DNA of 64,000 nucleotides from Myxococcales bacterium (GCA_004193285.1 SECP01000021.1:62001-126000); one strand, 5' to 3'. Shown: positions 36,101-45,510, counted from the first letter of the stretch. Translations and numbers: made by a program. The notes: generated from the letters alone by a model not told the origin.

Positions 36101-36865
36101 TCACAAGCCCTTCGCGCTCCGCGCTCGTTCCAGCGCTTGCTCGAGCGCGGCGGGGCTGAAGCCAACCTGGAGCTGGCCCATGATGTCGATGACGGGGATG
36201 CTGGCGCCGCCGCGGCCCGCTTTCTCGAGCTTGCGACGCATCTCGTCGGCCGCGACCTCGTTCTGGTCGATGTCCTTCTTGATGACGGTCGCGCCGCGCT
36301 GCTTGAGGTAGCGCTCGGCGTCGTGGCAGGGCTTGCACCAATCCGCGCCGTAGATGATGGCGACGACGCCAGTGGCGGGCGCTTTGCCGGCCGCGGCTCC
36401 GGCTGGGCTCCGGGGGTCCGCGCCGCCGGGCGCGGGTAGGCTGCTGGGTAAGGCGCTGGGCGCGAGCGCCTCCATCCGGGCTTTGCGCTTGCTGGCGCCG
36501 AGCTCCTCCCACTGCGCGCGCGGCATCGTCTTGAGCCGGTAGGCGCCGGTGGCGTTGGTTTCGTCCAGGTTCGTGACGTAGACGAGCGAGCCCGTTCCTT
36601 CCTCGCGCGTGGTGACCACGACTCGCACGACCGCCCGCCCTTCCGTCGGCACGTCTGCCGGTTTTTGGGTGACGTGGAAGTCCCCCTTGTCGTCCACCCA
36701 GGTGAGCAGCAAGTTCGGCGTGTCTGCCTTCACCTCCAGGGGAGGCAGCTCCGCGGACTTGGGCTGCGTCGTGTCGTCCGCCTTGCCGTCCGTGGTCGGC
36801 TTTTTACAGGCGGCGACGCTGACGAGCAGCGCGAGCGAGACCACGAGGGAGCGACCTACGCTCAC
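36101..36865 (-). CDS. Lipoprotein with glutaredoxin/thioredoxin-like domain
   Basis: 254 residues from GTG 36865, which overlaps the ABC-F stop as GTGA; this start gives MSVGRSLVVSLALLVSVAAC, a clean lipoprotein signal. The frame open to 36925 is the tail of the ABC-F gene. A DUF4124-like region (LLTWVDDKGDFHVTQKPADV) covers about 50-100, then a Pro/Ala linker and a redox fold with IIYGADWCKPCHDAERYLKQ; CKPC is the active pair and SIPVIDI the cis-Pro loop. Probably a periplasmic disulfide reductant or isomerase. Confidence 0.85.
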   Translation of the reverse strand: MSVGRSLVVSLALLVSVAACKKPTTDGKADDTTQPKSAELPPLEVKADTPNLLLTWVDDKGDFHVTQKPADVPTEGRAVVRVVVTTREEGTGSLVYVTNLDETNATGAYRLKTMPRAQWEELGASKRKARMEALAPSALPSSLPAPGGADPRSPAGAAAGKAPATGVVAIIYGADWCKPCHDAERYLKQRGATVIKKDIDQNEVAADEMRRKLEKAGRGGASIPVIDIMGQLQVGFSPAALEQALERARSAKGL

Positions 36866-38853
36866 TTTGGTGCTCCGCTCGCCGTGTCGCCCGCTTTTGC
36901 CAGCTCCTCCGACAAGGTCACCCACTCTTTCATGGCTCGCTCCAACAGCTCACTGTATTCACGATCTTTGACCGCGAGGTCGTGAAGTCGCTCCCACTGG
37001 CCGCCCTCCGTGCTCTTGAGGTCGGCGCGGAAGCTCTCCAGCGTCGCCTCCAAGTCGGCGATTTGCTTCTCCAGGTCCGCGACTCGCTTGCGCTTCTTCT
37101 CGACGTCACGGGACGCGACCTTGCGCGCGTCGCGCTCACTGCCCGCGGCCTTCCCGGCGGCAGGGGGCGGCGGGGCCTTGACCGCGGCCTTGGGTGGCGG
37201 CGCGGATGGCTTCGCCCCGGGCCGAGGCTTGGCGGCGGCGTCGGCTTGGCGTTTTCGCTCCAGTGCATCGCCGTAATCCTTGAACCCGCCCTCGAAGGCG
37301 TCCACCCCCTCGGGCGTGAACGCGAGGGTGCGGGTGGTGACGGTCTCCAAAAAGCGGCGATCGTGCGACACCAGAATCACGGTGCCCTCGAAGCCCACCA
37401 GCGCCTCTTCCAGGATTTCAGCGGCGGGGATGTCCAGGTGGTTGGTCGGCTCGTCCAGGAACAGCAGGTTGCGGGGTTCCAGCAACAGCTTGGCGAGCGC
37501 GAGCCGGGTCGCCTCGCCGCCGGACAGGCTGCCCACTTTGCGGAGCGGGTCTTCGCCGTAAAAACGGAAGCGCGCGAGGTACTGCCGCGCGCCGTCCACG
37601 TTCAGGTCCCCGCGCACGCTACGGATCTCTTCCACGCCCGTCCGCGATTTGTCGAGCGAGCCGAGCTGCTGGTCGAAGTAGCCTTCGCGCAGGTTCGTGC
37701 CGCGCCGCACCGTCCCCACGTCCTCCGGCGCGCCGCGTTCGGCGAGCAGCTTCATCAGCGTCGTCTTACCGCCGCCGTTCGGTCCAACGATTCCGATGCG
37801 GTCGCCGCGACGCACCAGCAGATCCACGCCGGAGAAGAGCTGCCGGCCGCCGCGCGCCGCACCGAGGCCTTTCGCCTCCAGCACGATGTCTCCGCTGCGC
37901 GGCGCCTCCGCGAAACGAAAGCGCACCCGCTCCGCGCGCGCCCACACGTCCTCCGGCCCCTTCACGCGCTCGAGCTTGTCGAGCATCTTCTGGCGCGACT
38001 GCGCTTGCTTCGTCTTTTGGCCCGCCATGTTGCGGCGGATGAAGTCCTCGGTCTTCTCGATGAACGAAGCCTGCTCTTCGGCCAAGCGCCGCTCGCGTTC
38101 CAAGTCGTCCGCGCGCTCCTCGTGGTAACGCGAATAGGGCAGGGGGTAGACGCGGAAGGTGCTGCGACCGAGCTCCATCGTGATCGGGCAAACCGCGTCC
38201 AAGAACGCGCGATCGTGCGAGACGACCAGCACCGCGCCGCGCCAGGCGCACAGGTGCTGCTCCAGCCAGCGAATCGTCTCCAAATCCAGGTGATTCGTCG
38301 GCTCGTCCAGCATCAAGACCTCGGGCTCGCCCGCTAGCACCACGCCGAGCGACAGCCGCCCCCGCTCCCCGCCGGAGAGCGTCGTCACGTCCCGATCCAG
38401 ATCACGCATGCGGAAGCCGAGCTTCTCCGCGATCGTCTCCACGCGGCGCTCGAGCGCGTCCGCACCGGCGCGGTGGTACTGCTCGTCCAGCTCGCTCAAG
38501 CGCGAGAGCGAAGCCTCCGTGCCCGAAGCGGCCGCTACCTGAGCCTCCGCCAAGGCATGCCGGAGCGCTACGAGCTCCCCGAACCCGGACAGCAGCACGT
38601 CCATCACGCTGCCCTGCGACTTGACCTCGTGGCTCTGCCGGTAATAGCCCACCTTGGCGCCCTTCTTGGGCACCACGAACCCCTTGTCCGCCTCCAAGTC
38701 ACCCGCCAAAACGCGCAGGAGAGTGCTCTTGCCGGCGCCGTTCGGCGCCACCAAGCCGCCGCGCTCTCCGGCCTCCAATTTGAAGGCGACGTCGCTGAAC
38801 AGCGGCTCGCCCGTATAGCCAAACGTCACACCGGAAACTTCGAGAAGCGCCAC
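36862..38853 (-). CDS. ABC-F family ATPase (Uup-like)
   Basis: 663 residues, two ATPase domains and no membrane part. Walker A APNGAGKST near 37 and GPNGGGKTT near 356; LSGGE signatures in both halves; Walker B motifs VLMLDEPTNHLD and LLFLDEPTNHLD. The linker between the halves is charged and helical, and a coiled-coil carboxy terminus (KKRKRVADLEKQIADLEATL) resembles Uup. ABC-F proteins act on ribosomes during stalled elongation or antibiotic resistance. Coupled to the redox lipoprotein by a four-base overlap. Confidence 0.93.
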   Translation of the reverse strand: MALLEVSGVTFGYTGEPLFSDVAFKLEAGERGGLVAPNGAGKSTLLRVLAGDLEADKGFVVPKKGAKVGYYRQSHEVKSQGSVMDVLLSGFGELVALRHALAEAQVAAASGTEASLSRLSELDEQYHRAGADALERRVETIAEKLGFRMRDLDRDVTTLSGGERGRLSLGVVLAGEPEVLMLDEPTNHLDLETIRWLEQHLCAWRGAVLVVSHDRAFLDAVCPITMELGRSTFRVYPLPYSRYHEERADDLERERRLAEEQASFIEKTEDFIRRNMAGQKTKQAQSRQKMLDKLERVKGPEDVWARAERVRFRFAEAPRSGDIVLEAKGLGAARGGRQLFSGVDLLVRRGDRIGIVGPNGGGKTTLMKLLAERGAPEDVGTVRRGTNLREGYFDQQLGSLDKSRTGVEEIRSVRGDLNVDGARQYLARFRFYGEDPLRKVGSLSGGEATRLALAKLLLEPRNLLFLDEPTNHLDIPAAEILEEALVGFEGTVILVSHDRRFLETVTTRTLAFTPEGVDAFEGGFKDYGDALERKRQADAAAKPRPGAKPSAPPPKAAVKAPPPPAAGKAAGSERDARKVASRDVEKKRKRVADLEKQIADLEATLESFRADLKSTEGGQWERLHDLAVKDREYSELLERAMKEWVTLSEELAKAGDTASGAPK

Positions 38854-38982
38854 GACCGCCCCTGCCTATCACGCTCCGCCTCCGTCAGCACCCGCCTGAG
38901 CGGCGCCCAGCATTTCTCGCCCGAGTTGGCGCGCATCGGGGACAGGGCGGGAGCAGGGTAGGCCCGGTCTCGCTCGTGGCGA

Positions 38983-39002
38983 CCCCGCCCAGCTGGGCGG
39001 GG
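38983..39002. repeat. Perfect 20-base palindrome
   Basis: CCCCGCCCAG followed by CTGGGCGGGG, in the region between pssA and the ABC-F gene, about 130 bases before the latter. It could be a dimeric regulator site or a second terminator stem beyond the pssA terminator. Confidence 0.5.
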
Positions 39003-39021
39003 AGACAGGCCTCCCAACAAA

Positions 39022-39046
39022 AGTCGCCCCGCGGGCAGCGGCGACT
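39022..39046 (-). terminator. Intrinsic terminator of pssA
   Basis: On the minus strand AGTCGCC, an 11-base loop, GGCGACT, then TTTTGTT, 30 bases after the pssA stop. A convincing rho-independent terminator. Confidence 0.7.
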
Positions 39047-39075
39047 CCGGAGGTGAAGCGGAAGCCGTGGAGAGC

Positions 39076-39909
39076 TCAGGCCACCGGGGGAACGGAGTCG
39101 CGCGCGGGGGTCGTCAGCTTCACGAGCAGCGCCCGCATGGACTCCACGATGCCGATCACGATGTAGACGCTGAGCAGGTAGATGAGCACGAACTGAGGCC
39201 GAAAACGCGACCACACGAAGGCGCTGGAGGCGATCGTGAAGAGCACGAACAGCACCGTGCCGGTGTTGAGCTTCAGCTCCTTGAAGGAGCGGAACCGAAC
39301 GTTGGACACCATCAAGAAGCTCAGGCCGATGGTCACCGCGAAGAGCAGCACCATGTACGGCTCGGTCCCCAGCACCCCGCCGGAGCCGTGGCTCGCGATG
39401 ATGAGCGCGACCAAGATGCCGGTGGAGGGCGGCGTGGGCAGGCCGATGATGTACTTGCCCGGCTTGGTCGGCGCGCCGGTAGAGCTGGAGCTCAGCACGT
39501 TGAAGCGCGCCAGGCGCACCGCGGCCGCGGCCACGAACAGGAACGCCGCGAAGATGCCAGCCACCGGCGCGCGAAACAGGGCCCACTTGTAGACGAGCAG
39601 CGAGGGCGCCACCCCGAAGGAGACGATGTCCGCCAAGGAGTCCAGCTGGAGGCCGAAGGCGCTCTGGGTGCGCGTCAGCCGCGCGACGCGGCCGTCCATG
39701 AGGTCGAAAAACATCGCGAAGATGAGCAGAAGCGCCGCCCGGTACACGTCGTCCGCCGTGGGCATGTCCTTGGACACGAGGCGAATGGCGTTGAACCCGC
39801 AAAACACGCCGCACAGCGTGATGAGGTTGGGCAGCACGAAGAGCGTCTTGCGTAAATCGAGACGCGGCTTCGGGCGGAGGTGCTTCTGGCGTTGGCGACG
39901 GAGCCCCAA
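39076..39909 (-). CDS. pssA: CDP-diacylglycerol--serine O-phosphatidyltransferase
   Basis: 277 residues, integral membrane protein making phosphatidylserine. The CDP-alcohol phosphotransferase signature D-G-x2-A-R-x8-G-x3-D-x3-D is complete: DGRVARLTRTQSAFGLQLDS followed by LAD at about 71-93. Seven or so hydrophobic segments, basic amino terminus (RRQRQKHLRPKPRLD). NLITLCGVFCGF is typical of the PssA branch. It stands alone, with its own terminator. Confidence 0.93.
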   Translation of the reverse strand: MGLRRQRQKHLRPKPRLDLRKTLFVLPNLITLCGVFCGFNAIRLVSKDMPTADDVYRAALLLIFAMFFDLMDGRVARLTRTQSAFGLQLDSLADIVSFGVAPSLLVYKWALFRAPVAGIFAAFLFVAAAAVRLARFNVLSSSSTGAPTKPGKYIIGLPTPPSTGILVALIIASHGSGGVLGTEPYMVLLFAVTIGLSFLMVSNVRFRSFKELKLNTGTVLFVLFTIASSAFVWSRFRPQFVLIYLLSVYIVIGIVESMRALLVKLTTPARDSVPPVA

Positions 39910-40095
39910 GGTCCCGCAAGGCTACGCACATCGAGCCTCCTCGTCCAGTTTCCGAGCCCCCGGTACGCAACTCCGGTGAGCTCATGTAAGTGTCAGAAAC
40001 TCATCAGGATTCGGTCACGAGCACGCCGGCTCGGCGCGGAGCCGGTCCCCCGAAGTTTGGCCGAAGGGCGAGCCAAACTTTACGATCGGAGGGCG

Positions 40096-40506
40096 ATGAA
40101 CCTCAAGCCGACGTCTTTGGCCTTGGGCTGCTGGGTGGCCGCGCTGCTCGGCGGCTGCAGCAGCGGACTGGAAGGCGTGGACAAACGCCTCTCCGCCATG
40201 CAGGACGAGATCACCAAGGTGCAGAGCCAGAACGACCGGCTGGTGGAGCGGCTGGACGCGGTCGAGGCGCGCCAGGCCAAGACCGAGACCGTCGCCAAGC
40301 CGGCCGGGCCCGCCAGCGCCGCCGCGGCCGAGCGGCCTTCACTCAAGGTGGTGAAGGTCGTGCCGGAAGACACCGCAGGCATGCCGTCCCCCCAGGTTGG
40401 TACGCAAGCGCCGGGCGACGCGGCCGACGATCCTTCGCCGCGGCCCGTCATCAAGCTGCGCGGCAGCAGTGGCAAGGGCGACAAGGGAGACAAGGGCGAA
40501 AGCTGA
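40096..40506 (+). CDS. Coiled-coil lipoprotein
   Basis: 136 residues from ATG 40096 (MNLKPTSLALGCW), with GGAGG just before it. Lipobox LLGGC. A short coiled coil follows (LSAMQDEITKVQSQNDRL, then VERLDAVEARQAK), then a low-complexity stretch and a charged tail ending GSSGKGDKGDKGES. Its stop shares one base with the start of the LysM gene, so the two are coupled. Resembles trimerising Lpp or YbgF-like lead segments, but no family is assigned. Confidence 0.75.
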   Translation: MNLKPTSLALGCWVAALLGGCSSGLEGVDKRLSAMQDEITKVQSQNDRLVERLDAVEARQAKTETVAKPAGPASAAAAERPSLKVVKVVPEDTAGMPSPQVGTQAPGDAADDPSPRPVIKLRGSSGKGDKGDKGES

Positions 40507-41882
40507 TGCTGCGCCGCCTTTCTCTCGGAACCTCGATCTTGGCTTGCCTGGCGCTCACCGGGCAGGCCCTCGCGCAAGCGGGGCCGAGCGCGAGCCCCGC
40601 CGCCAATCCGGGGGAAGGGCCGGCTGCGACCGGCGCGCCGGCAGCGGCCCCCACGGTGGTGATTCAACAGGTGCCGTCGACTCCGGGCGGAGTCGTGTTC
40701 GGGCCATCGATCGGCGACTTGAACAAGGGGCTGCCCTCCAGCTCCCAAAGCCGAACCGGCAACGAGACGGACGGCTTCGACCTCGCGCCCAGCCGGGGCG
40801 GGGGCGGCGTGGTGTTCGGCGGCAAAGGCTCGGCCGCGATCATCGGTCAGCAAAAGCCGCTGGAGGTGCCGCCCATCCACGTCGTACGCAAGGGGGATAC
40901 CCTCTGGGACCTGTGCGACTCGTACTACTCTAACCCTTGGGGGTGGCCCAAGGTGTGGAGCTACAACCCGCAGATCGTGAACCCGCACTGGATTTACCCG
41001 GGTGACCAGGTGCGCCTGCGGGACCCGAACGACCCCGGTGGGCGGGGCGGGCAAGCGCTAGCCGCGCTGAGCGGGCCCGGAACCGGCGCGAGGAGCGGCA
41101 AGGGCGGCCTGCAACCGACGACCGTGTTCCTCCGCGACCAAGGCTTCCTCGGTGACCCTAAGCGCGACGTGTGGGGAGAGCTCGTCGGCGCGGTGGAAGA
41201 CCAGATGCTGCTCTCGGACGGCAACCACGTGTACATGATGATGCGCCCCGGGGTGGAGCTGCAGCCCGGGCAGACGCTCACCATCTTTACTCCGGTGCGC
41301 AAGCCGGAGGAGGTCAAGGGCGCGCGCAAGCCGCCGGGTGAGATCGTCGCCGTCAAAGGCACGATCAAGATCGACCAATACAATTCGAAGACCCGCGTCG
41401 CGCGGGGCGAGGTCACCGAGTCCTTGGACGTGATCGAGCGCGGCTTCAAGGTCGGCCCCGTAGGTCGGCAGTTCGATGTGGTCCCGCCGAAGCCGGCCGC
41501 GCGCACCGTGCAGGCGCGCGTGCTGAGCGGCATCTACCCCCACAACATCATGGGCCAGCACCAGCTCACGTTCATGGACCGCGGGAGCGAGGACGGCCTG
41601 GAGCCGGGCACGCGACTGTTCGTGCTCCGCCAAGGAGACGCCTGGCGAAGCAGCCTGAACGTAGGCAACAACATGCTCAAGTACCGGATGAAGATGGAGT
41701 CGGCCAAGCCCTCCGACGCCGAACGCACGCCGACGGACGGGGAAGACAAGCAGTTTCCGAGCGAGGTGGTGGCGGAGCTGCGGGTGCTTCGCACCGAGAA
41801 GTACAGCTCGGTCGCGATCGTGATCGAGACCCGGCGCGAGCTCGAGCCTGGCGACGTCGCGGTATCGCTCCCCGGTAAATGA
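40506..41882 (+). CDS. LysM-domain exported protein
   Basis: 458 residues from ATG 40506. Signal peptide ends near ALAQA. A Pro/Ala/Gly-rich lead is followed by one LysM peptidoglycan-binding domain at about 120-170: HVVRKGDTLWDLCDSYY, NPWGWPKVWSYNPQI, WIYPGDQVRL. The remaining 270 residues are beta-rich without known catalytic motif (FLRDQGFLGDPKRDVWGELV, GIYPHNIMGQHQLTFMDRG). Likely a cell-wall-bound scaffold, coupled to the coiled-coil lipoprotein upstream. LysM plus this tail is common in myxobacteria, from memory. Confidence 0.87.
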   Translation: MLRRLSLGTSILACLALTGQALAQAGPSASPAANPGEGPAATGAPAAAPTVVIQQVPSTPGGVVFGPSIGDLNKGLPSSSQSRTGNETDGFDLAPSRGGGGVVFGGKGSAAIIGQQKPLEVPPIHVVRKGDTLWDLCDSYYSNPWGWPKVWSYNPQIVNPHWIYPGDQVRLRDPNDPGGRGGQALAALSGPGTGARSGKGGLQPTTVFLRDQGFLGDPKRDVWGELVGAVEDQMLLSDGNHVYMMMRPGVELQPGQTLTIFTPVRKPEEVKGARKPPGEIVAVKGTIKIDQYNSKTRVARGEVTESLDVIERGFKVGPVGRQFDVVPPKPAARTVQARVLSGIYPHNIMGQHQLTFMDRGSEDGLEPGTRLFVLRQGDAWRSSLNVGNNMLKYRMKMESAKPSDAERTPTDGEDKQFPSEVVAELRVLRTEKYSSVAIVIETRRELEPGDVAVSLPGK

Positions 41883-41950
41883 GCCGGCGCGGTGCCTGGG
41901 CTGGCGCGGGGTTCGCCGGGAGCGTACAAAGCGGCTAAAGTACGGTCGCC

Positions 41951-42364
41951 ATGGGCAAAAACCGCGTCTTCTTTCCTCAGGAGGCGCTCGATGACTGGCT
42001 CCTCGACGGCAAAGTCGAGATCGCCGGCTCCGAGCTCACCATCCCCACCGAGCGTCGCCGTTACCGGCTCGTGGAGGCGGTGCGCGTGATCTCGGAGGAG
42101 GCGACCCACAGCGATCCGGACGAGCTCGTCGGTAAGGTGAAGACGGTGCCGTTTCTCACCGAGCTCGGCGCGGAGCTGCTGGGAGATTCCATGGTGCTCG
42201 GGGAAAACGCCTACCGGGTCGTCGCCGGCTGGATGGCAACGCCGGTGGGCACGCTGGAGCAGCACCGCGCGGAGCGGATGGAGCTGCGTGTCTCTCGCGC
42301 TTCCGTCCCCGCGCAGGGCAGCGACGAAGAGCTGCTCGCGGTCTTCCTGGCGCGGAACCTTTAA
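41951..42364 (+). CDS. Conserved hypothetical protein
   Basis: 137 residues, soluble, mixed alpha/beta. It begins MGKNRVFFPQEALDDWLLDG, where FPQEALDDWL is the most distinctive segment, and continues with ELTIPTERRRYRLVEAVRV and FLTELGAELLGDSM. No cysteine, membrane segment or catalytic signature. It is four bases upstream of the CcsA/HemX-like gene and so heads a run leading into hemA and hemC, but nothing links it to heme by sequence. Function unknown. Confidence 0.8.
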   Translation: MGKNRVFFPQEALDDWLLDGKVEIAGSELTIPTERRRYRLVEAVRVISEEATHSDPDELVGKVKTVPFLTELGAELLGDSMVLGENAYRVVAGWMATPVGTLEQHRAERMELRVSRASVPAQGSDEELLAVFLARNL

Positions 42365-42368
42365 AAAT

Positions 42369-43187
42369 ATGCCCGAGCTCGCGACCGCCGCATTTGGTTT
42401 GGGAGTGGTGGCCTACTCGGCCGCCGCGACCATGTTCTTTTTGGAGCTCCTCCGAGGCGGCGCGGTCAACGTGCCCGGCGTGCTCGGGCCGCGGCTGCTC
42501 ACGCTGGGGGCGGTGTTTCACGCCGCTCACGTGGTCGTGGCCAGCCTGCTCAGCCGGGTGTGCCCGGTGGAGTCCTTGCACTTCGGGCTGAGCCTGAGCG
42601 CGCTCGGCGCGGTGGTCACCTACCTCGCGCTCCGCAAGCGCTTCCGAATTCACGCCCTCGGCGCGATCGTCGCGCCGCTGGCGCTCACGTTCCTCATCGG
42701 CGCGCAGTTCGTCTCCGCGCCGCGGGCCGAGGCAGACGTCCCGCGTGGGCTGCTGGCGTTCCACATCGCGGCCAACTTGATCGGGCTGGGCGTGTTCTTG
42801 GTCGCGGGCGGCTCCTCCGCTCTCTACGTCGTTTTGGAGCGCCGCCTGCGACAAAAGAAGGCGGGCTTGTCGCCGACCTCCTCGCGTTTGCCGCCTTTGG
42901 AGGCGCTGGATCGCGCCGCCCATCGCCTGCTCCTGGCCGGCTTCCCCTTGCTAACCTTCGGGGTGGTGACGGGCGCCGTGTTCACCCAGCAAGTGGACGA
43001 GGCGGGCAGCGTCGCCGTCCTCCGCACTGTGCTCGGCTACGCCACTTGGGGGCTGCTGGCCGCGGTGCTGCTCTTGCGCCAAATCATCGGTCTGCGAGGG
43101 CGGCGCGCGGCGTACGGCACCCTCGCCGGCGTGGCGTGCGTCTTGGTCGTCCTGATTGTCTACGCGGTGCGCGGAGGGGCTGCGTGA
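42369..43187 (+). CDS. CcsA/HemX-type cytochrome c assembly membrane protein
   Basis: 272 residues from ATG 42369 (MPELATAAFGLG). Eight hydrophobic segments. Conserved His residues lie at helix ends (FHAAHVVV, LAFHIAANLIGLGVFLVAGG), and the segment before the final helices (TFGVVTGAVFTQQV) fits the CcsA/CcmC/HemX superfamily, which handles heme or stabilises HemA. The WWD heme-handling motif of true CcsA is not seen, so HemX is more likely. The stop overlaps the hemA start as GTGA, supporting a heme role. Confidence 0.85.
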   Translation: MPELATAAFGLGVVAYSAAATMFFLELLRGGAVNVPGVLGPRLLTLGAVFHAAHVVVASLLSRVCPVESLHFGLSLSALGAVVTYLALRKRFRIHALGAIVAPLALTFLIGAQFVSAPRAEADVPRGLLAFHIAANLIGLGVFLVAGGSSALYVVLERRLRQKKAGLSPTSSRLPPLEALDRAAHRLLLAGFPLLTFGVVTGAVFTQQVDEAGSVAVLRTVLGYATWGLLAAVLLLRQIIGLRGRRAAYGTLAGVACVLVVLIVYAVRGGAA

Positions 43188-44572
43188 TCGTCGTCGTCGG
43201 CCTCTCGCACCATACCGCTCCCATCGGCATACGCGAGGCGGTCGCCTTGCCGGCCGAGGTCGTCGCTCCCTTGCTCCGCGAGCTATGTGCGACGCCGATG
43301 GTGGGTGAGGCGCTGATCGTGTCCACCTGCAACCGCGTGGAGCTCATCGCCGCCGGCCGCACCGTGGACGCGGATCTCTCGCGGGTCGTGGACAGCTGCT
43401 CGGCGGCGCTCTGCGAGCGCGCTCCGCAAATCCGCGATCACCTGTACCGGCACTCCGGCGGCTCGGCCGTGCGTCACCTGTTTCGGGTGGCCGCCTCGCT
43501 GGACTCTTTGGTGGTCGGGGAGCCACAAATTTTGGGGCAGCTCAAGCAGGCGTACGACCTGGCGCGCGCCGAGCGCACGCTCGGGCCGATCTTGAACCGC
43601 ACCATCCCGCGCGCCATCCGGGTGGCGAAGCGGGTCCGAACCGAGACGAGCATCGGCCTCGGGCAGGTCAGCGTACCCAGCGTGGCGGTGGACCTGGCTC
43701 GGCAGATCTTCGGGGATTTTTCTCGGCACGTGGTGGCCCTGATCGGCTCGGGGGAGATGGCGGAGACCGCGGCCAAGCAGCTGCGAGGCGGCGGGGCCAA
43801 GGTCGTGGTCGTGGGCCGCAACCTCGAGCGCGCCCAAGAGGTAGCCAAGGCGGTGGACGGCGAGGGCCGCCCCTGGTCCGAGCTGGGCGCCACCCTCGCA
43901 GAGGCGGACGTGGTGATCAGCAGCACGAGCGCCAAGGGCTACGTGGTGGACTACGAAGCGGTCGCGGCTGCGCGCAAGAAGCGCCGCGGTCAGAGCCAGT
44001 TTCTGATCGACCTCGCGGTACCGCGCGACATCGACCCGCGCATCGAGAAGCTGGACGGCGTGTACCTCTACAACGTGGACGACCTGCAGTCGCAGGTGAA
44101 GGAGTCGCTCACCGCTCGCTCGCGCGAAGCCGAGCGCGCCGAGGCGATCGTGGTGAGCGAGGCCAAGGGCTACGATCGTTGGGCGGACGCCGAGCAGGCG
44201 ACGCCGACCATCGTGGCACTGCGCGCGCGCCTGCGGGCTGCGCTCGACATGGAGCTTTCCCGCAGCGTGCGCGGCCGGCTCAAGCACCTGAGCGAAGAGG
44301 ACCGCAACGCGCTCGTGAAGATGGTGGAGGCTTCGATCAACCGCGTGCTTCACGGGCCGACGCTCAGGCTCCGCCAAGCCGCGTCGGTTCGCAGCCCGGA
44401 CGCCCTGTCGCTGGAACAGTTGGTGGCGGCGGTGGGGGAGCTTTTCGACCTTTCACAGAGCAGCTCCCTGGCAGATGATGCCGAGATGCAGCTGGACGAA
44501 GAGCCGCTCCCGAGCGAAGGCGCCGACGAAGATTCGATGGTCAAGCGGCGCAGCCTGTCGGAGGCGCCGTGA
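43184..44572 (+). CDS. hemA: Glutamyl-tRNA reductase
   Basis: 462 residues from GTG 43184, overlapping the previous stop by four bases. First committed enzyme of C5 tetrapyrrole synthesis, NADPH-dependent. VVGLSHHTAPIGIRE at 5-19, the catalytic Cys49 in IVSTCNRVE, GEPQILGQLKQAY and the NADPH motif LIGSGEMAETAA are all present; a helical dimerisation domain ends the protein, with an acidic tail longer than usual (about 40 residues). Coupled to hemC by another four-base overlap. Confidence 0.96.
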   Translation: MIVVVGLSHHTAPIGIREAVALPAEVVAPLLRELCATPMVGEALIVSTCNRVELIAAGRTVDADLSRVVDSCSAALCERAPQIRDHLYRHSGGSAVRHLFRVAASLDSLVVGEPQILGQLKQAYDLARAERTLGPILNRTIPRAIRVAKRVRTETSIGLGQVSVPSVAVDLARQIFGDFSRHVVALIGSGEMAETAAKQLRGGGAKVVVVGRNLERAQEVAKAVDGEGRPWSELGATLAEADVVISSTSAKGYVVDYEAVAAARKKRRGQSQFLIDLAVPRDIDPRIEKLDGVYLYNVDDLQSQVKESLTARSREAERAEAIVVSEAKGYDRWADAEQATPTIVALRARLRAALDMELSRSVRGRLKHLSEEDRNALVKMVEASINRVLHGPTLRLRQAASVRSPDALSLEQLVAAVGELFDLSQSSSLADDAEMQLDEEPLPSEGADEDSMVKRRSLSEAP

Positions 44573-45468
44573 GCAAAGCTCGCGTCGTCGTGGCCACCCG
44601 CAAGAGCGCGCTGGCGCTCGCTCAATCACGCGCTTTCATCGCTCGGCTCGCCGCGCGCCACCCTCACGTCACGTTCGAAGAGCTGCTCGTGACCACGACC
44701 GGCGACGTCGTGCAAGACCGCGCGCTGGCCGAGATTGGCGGCAAGGGCCTGTTCGTAAAAGAGATCGAAGAAGCACTCTTGGACGGCCGCGCGGACCTCG
44801 CCATCCACTCGCTCAAGGACGTACCGCCACACCTCCTCCCGTCGCTCAGCATCGAGTGCATCCCCGAACGCGAGGACCCGCGCGACGCGCTGGTGACTCG
44901 CTCCGGCAAGCCGCTCGCGGAGCTGCCCCCGGGTAGCCGCATCGGTACCGGCTCGCTGCGCCGTCGCGTGCAGCTGCTCGCTCACCGCCCGGATCTCGAG
45001 ATCGTGGCCATCCGCGGCAACGTGGATACTCGCCTTCGCAAGTGCGAAACCGGCGAGGTGGACGCAGTGGTGCTCGCGCAGGCGGGCCTCAACCGGCTCG
45101 GTCTCGGCGCGCGCGCGACCGAGAGCCTGGCGCCGGAGGTCATGCTGCCCGCAGTCGCTCAGGGTGCTCTCGGCATCGAGCAGCGCGCGGACGACGAAGA
45201 GGTCGGTGATTTGCTGGCGCCGCTCTCTCACTCCGACACGAAAATTCTCGTGTCGGCCGAGCGCGGGGTAATGCTGGCGATCAACGGCAATTGCACGACG
45301 CCCGTGGCCGCGTTCGCCTTGCGCGAAGGGGACCGGCTGCGGTTACGCGCCTTCTTGGCCGAGCCGGACGGCTCGCGGCCGCGCAGCGTGGAAACCACCA
45401 CTGCTTTCCCGGCAGACTCGGCCGAGGCGGCAGAAATCGGCAAGCGGCTCGGGGCCGAGCTTCGGTAG
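44569..45468 (+). CDS. hemC: Porphobilinogen deaminase (hydroxymethylbilane synthase)
   Basis: 299 residues from GTG 44569. Joins four porphobilinogens. The dipyrromethane cofactor is carried on Cys242 (AINGNCTTPVAAF). TRKSALALAQ at 10-19, the catalytic Asp region SLKDVP at 81-86, and RGNVDTRLRK at 149-158 are signature motifs. Third gene of the tightly overlapped heme block; hemD is not adjacent. Confidence 0.97.
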   Translation: MSKARVVVATRKSALALAQSRAFIARLAARHPHVTFEELLVTTTGDVVQDRALAEIGGKGLFVKEIEEALLDGRADLAIHSLKDVPPHLLPSLSIECIPEREDPRDALVTRSGKPLAELPPGSRIGTGSLRRRVQLLAHRPDLEIVAIRGNVDTRLRKCETGEVDAVVLAQAGLNRLGLGARATESLAPEVMLPAVAQGALGIEQRADDEEVGDLLAPLSHSDTKILVSAERGVMLAINGNCTTPVAAFALREGDRLRLRAFLAEPDGSRPRSVETTTAFPADSAEAAEIGKRLGAELR

Positions 45469-45510
45469 CCTCTTCCAATCTGGCCCTAGGCCCGGATAGA
45501 GTCCGCGGCC

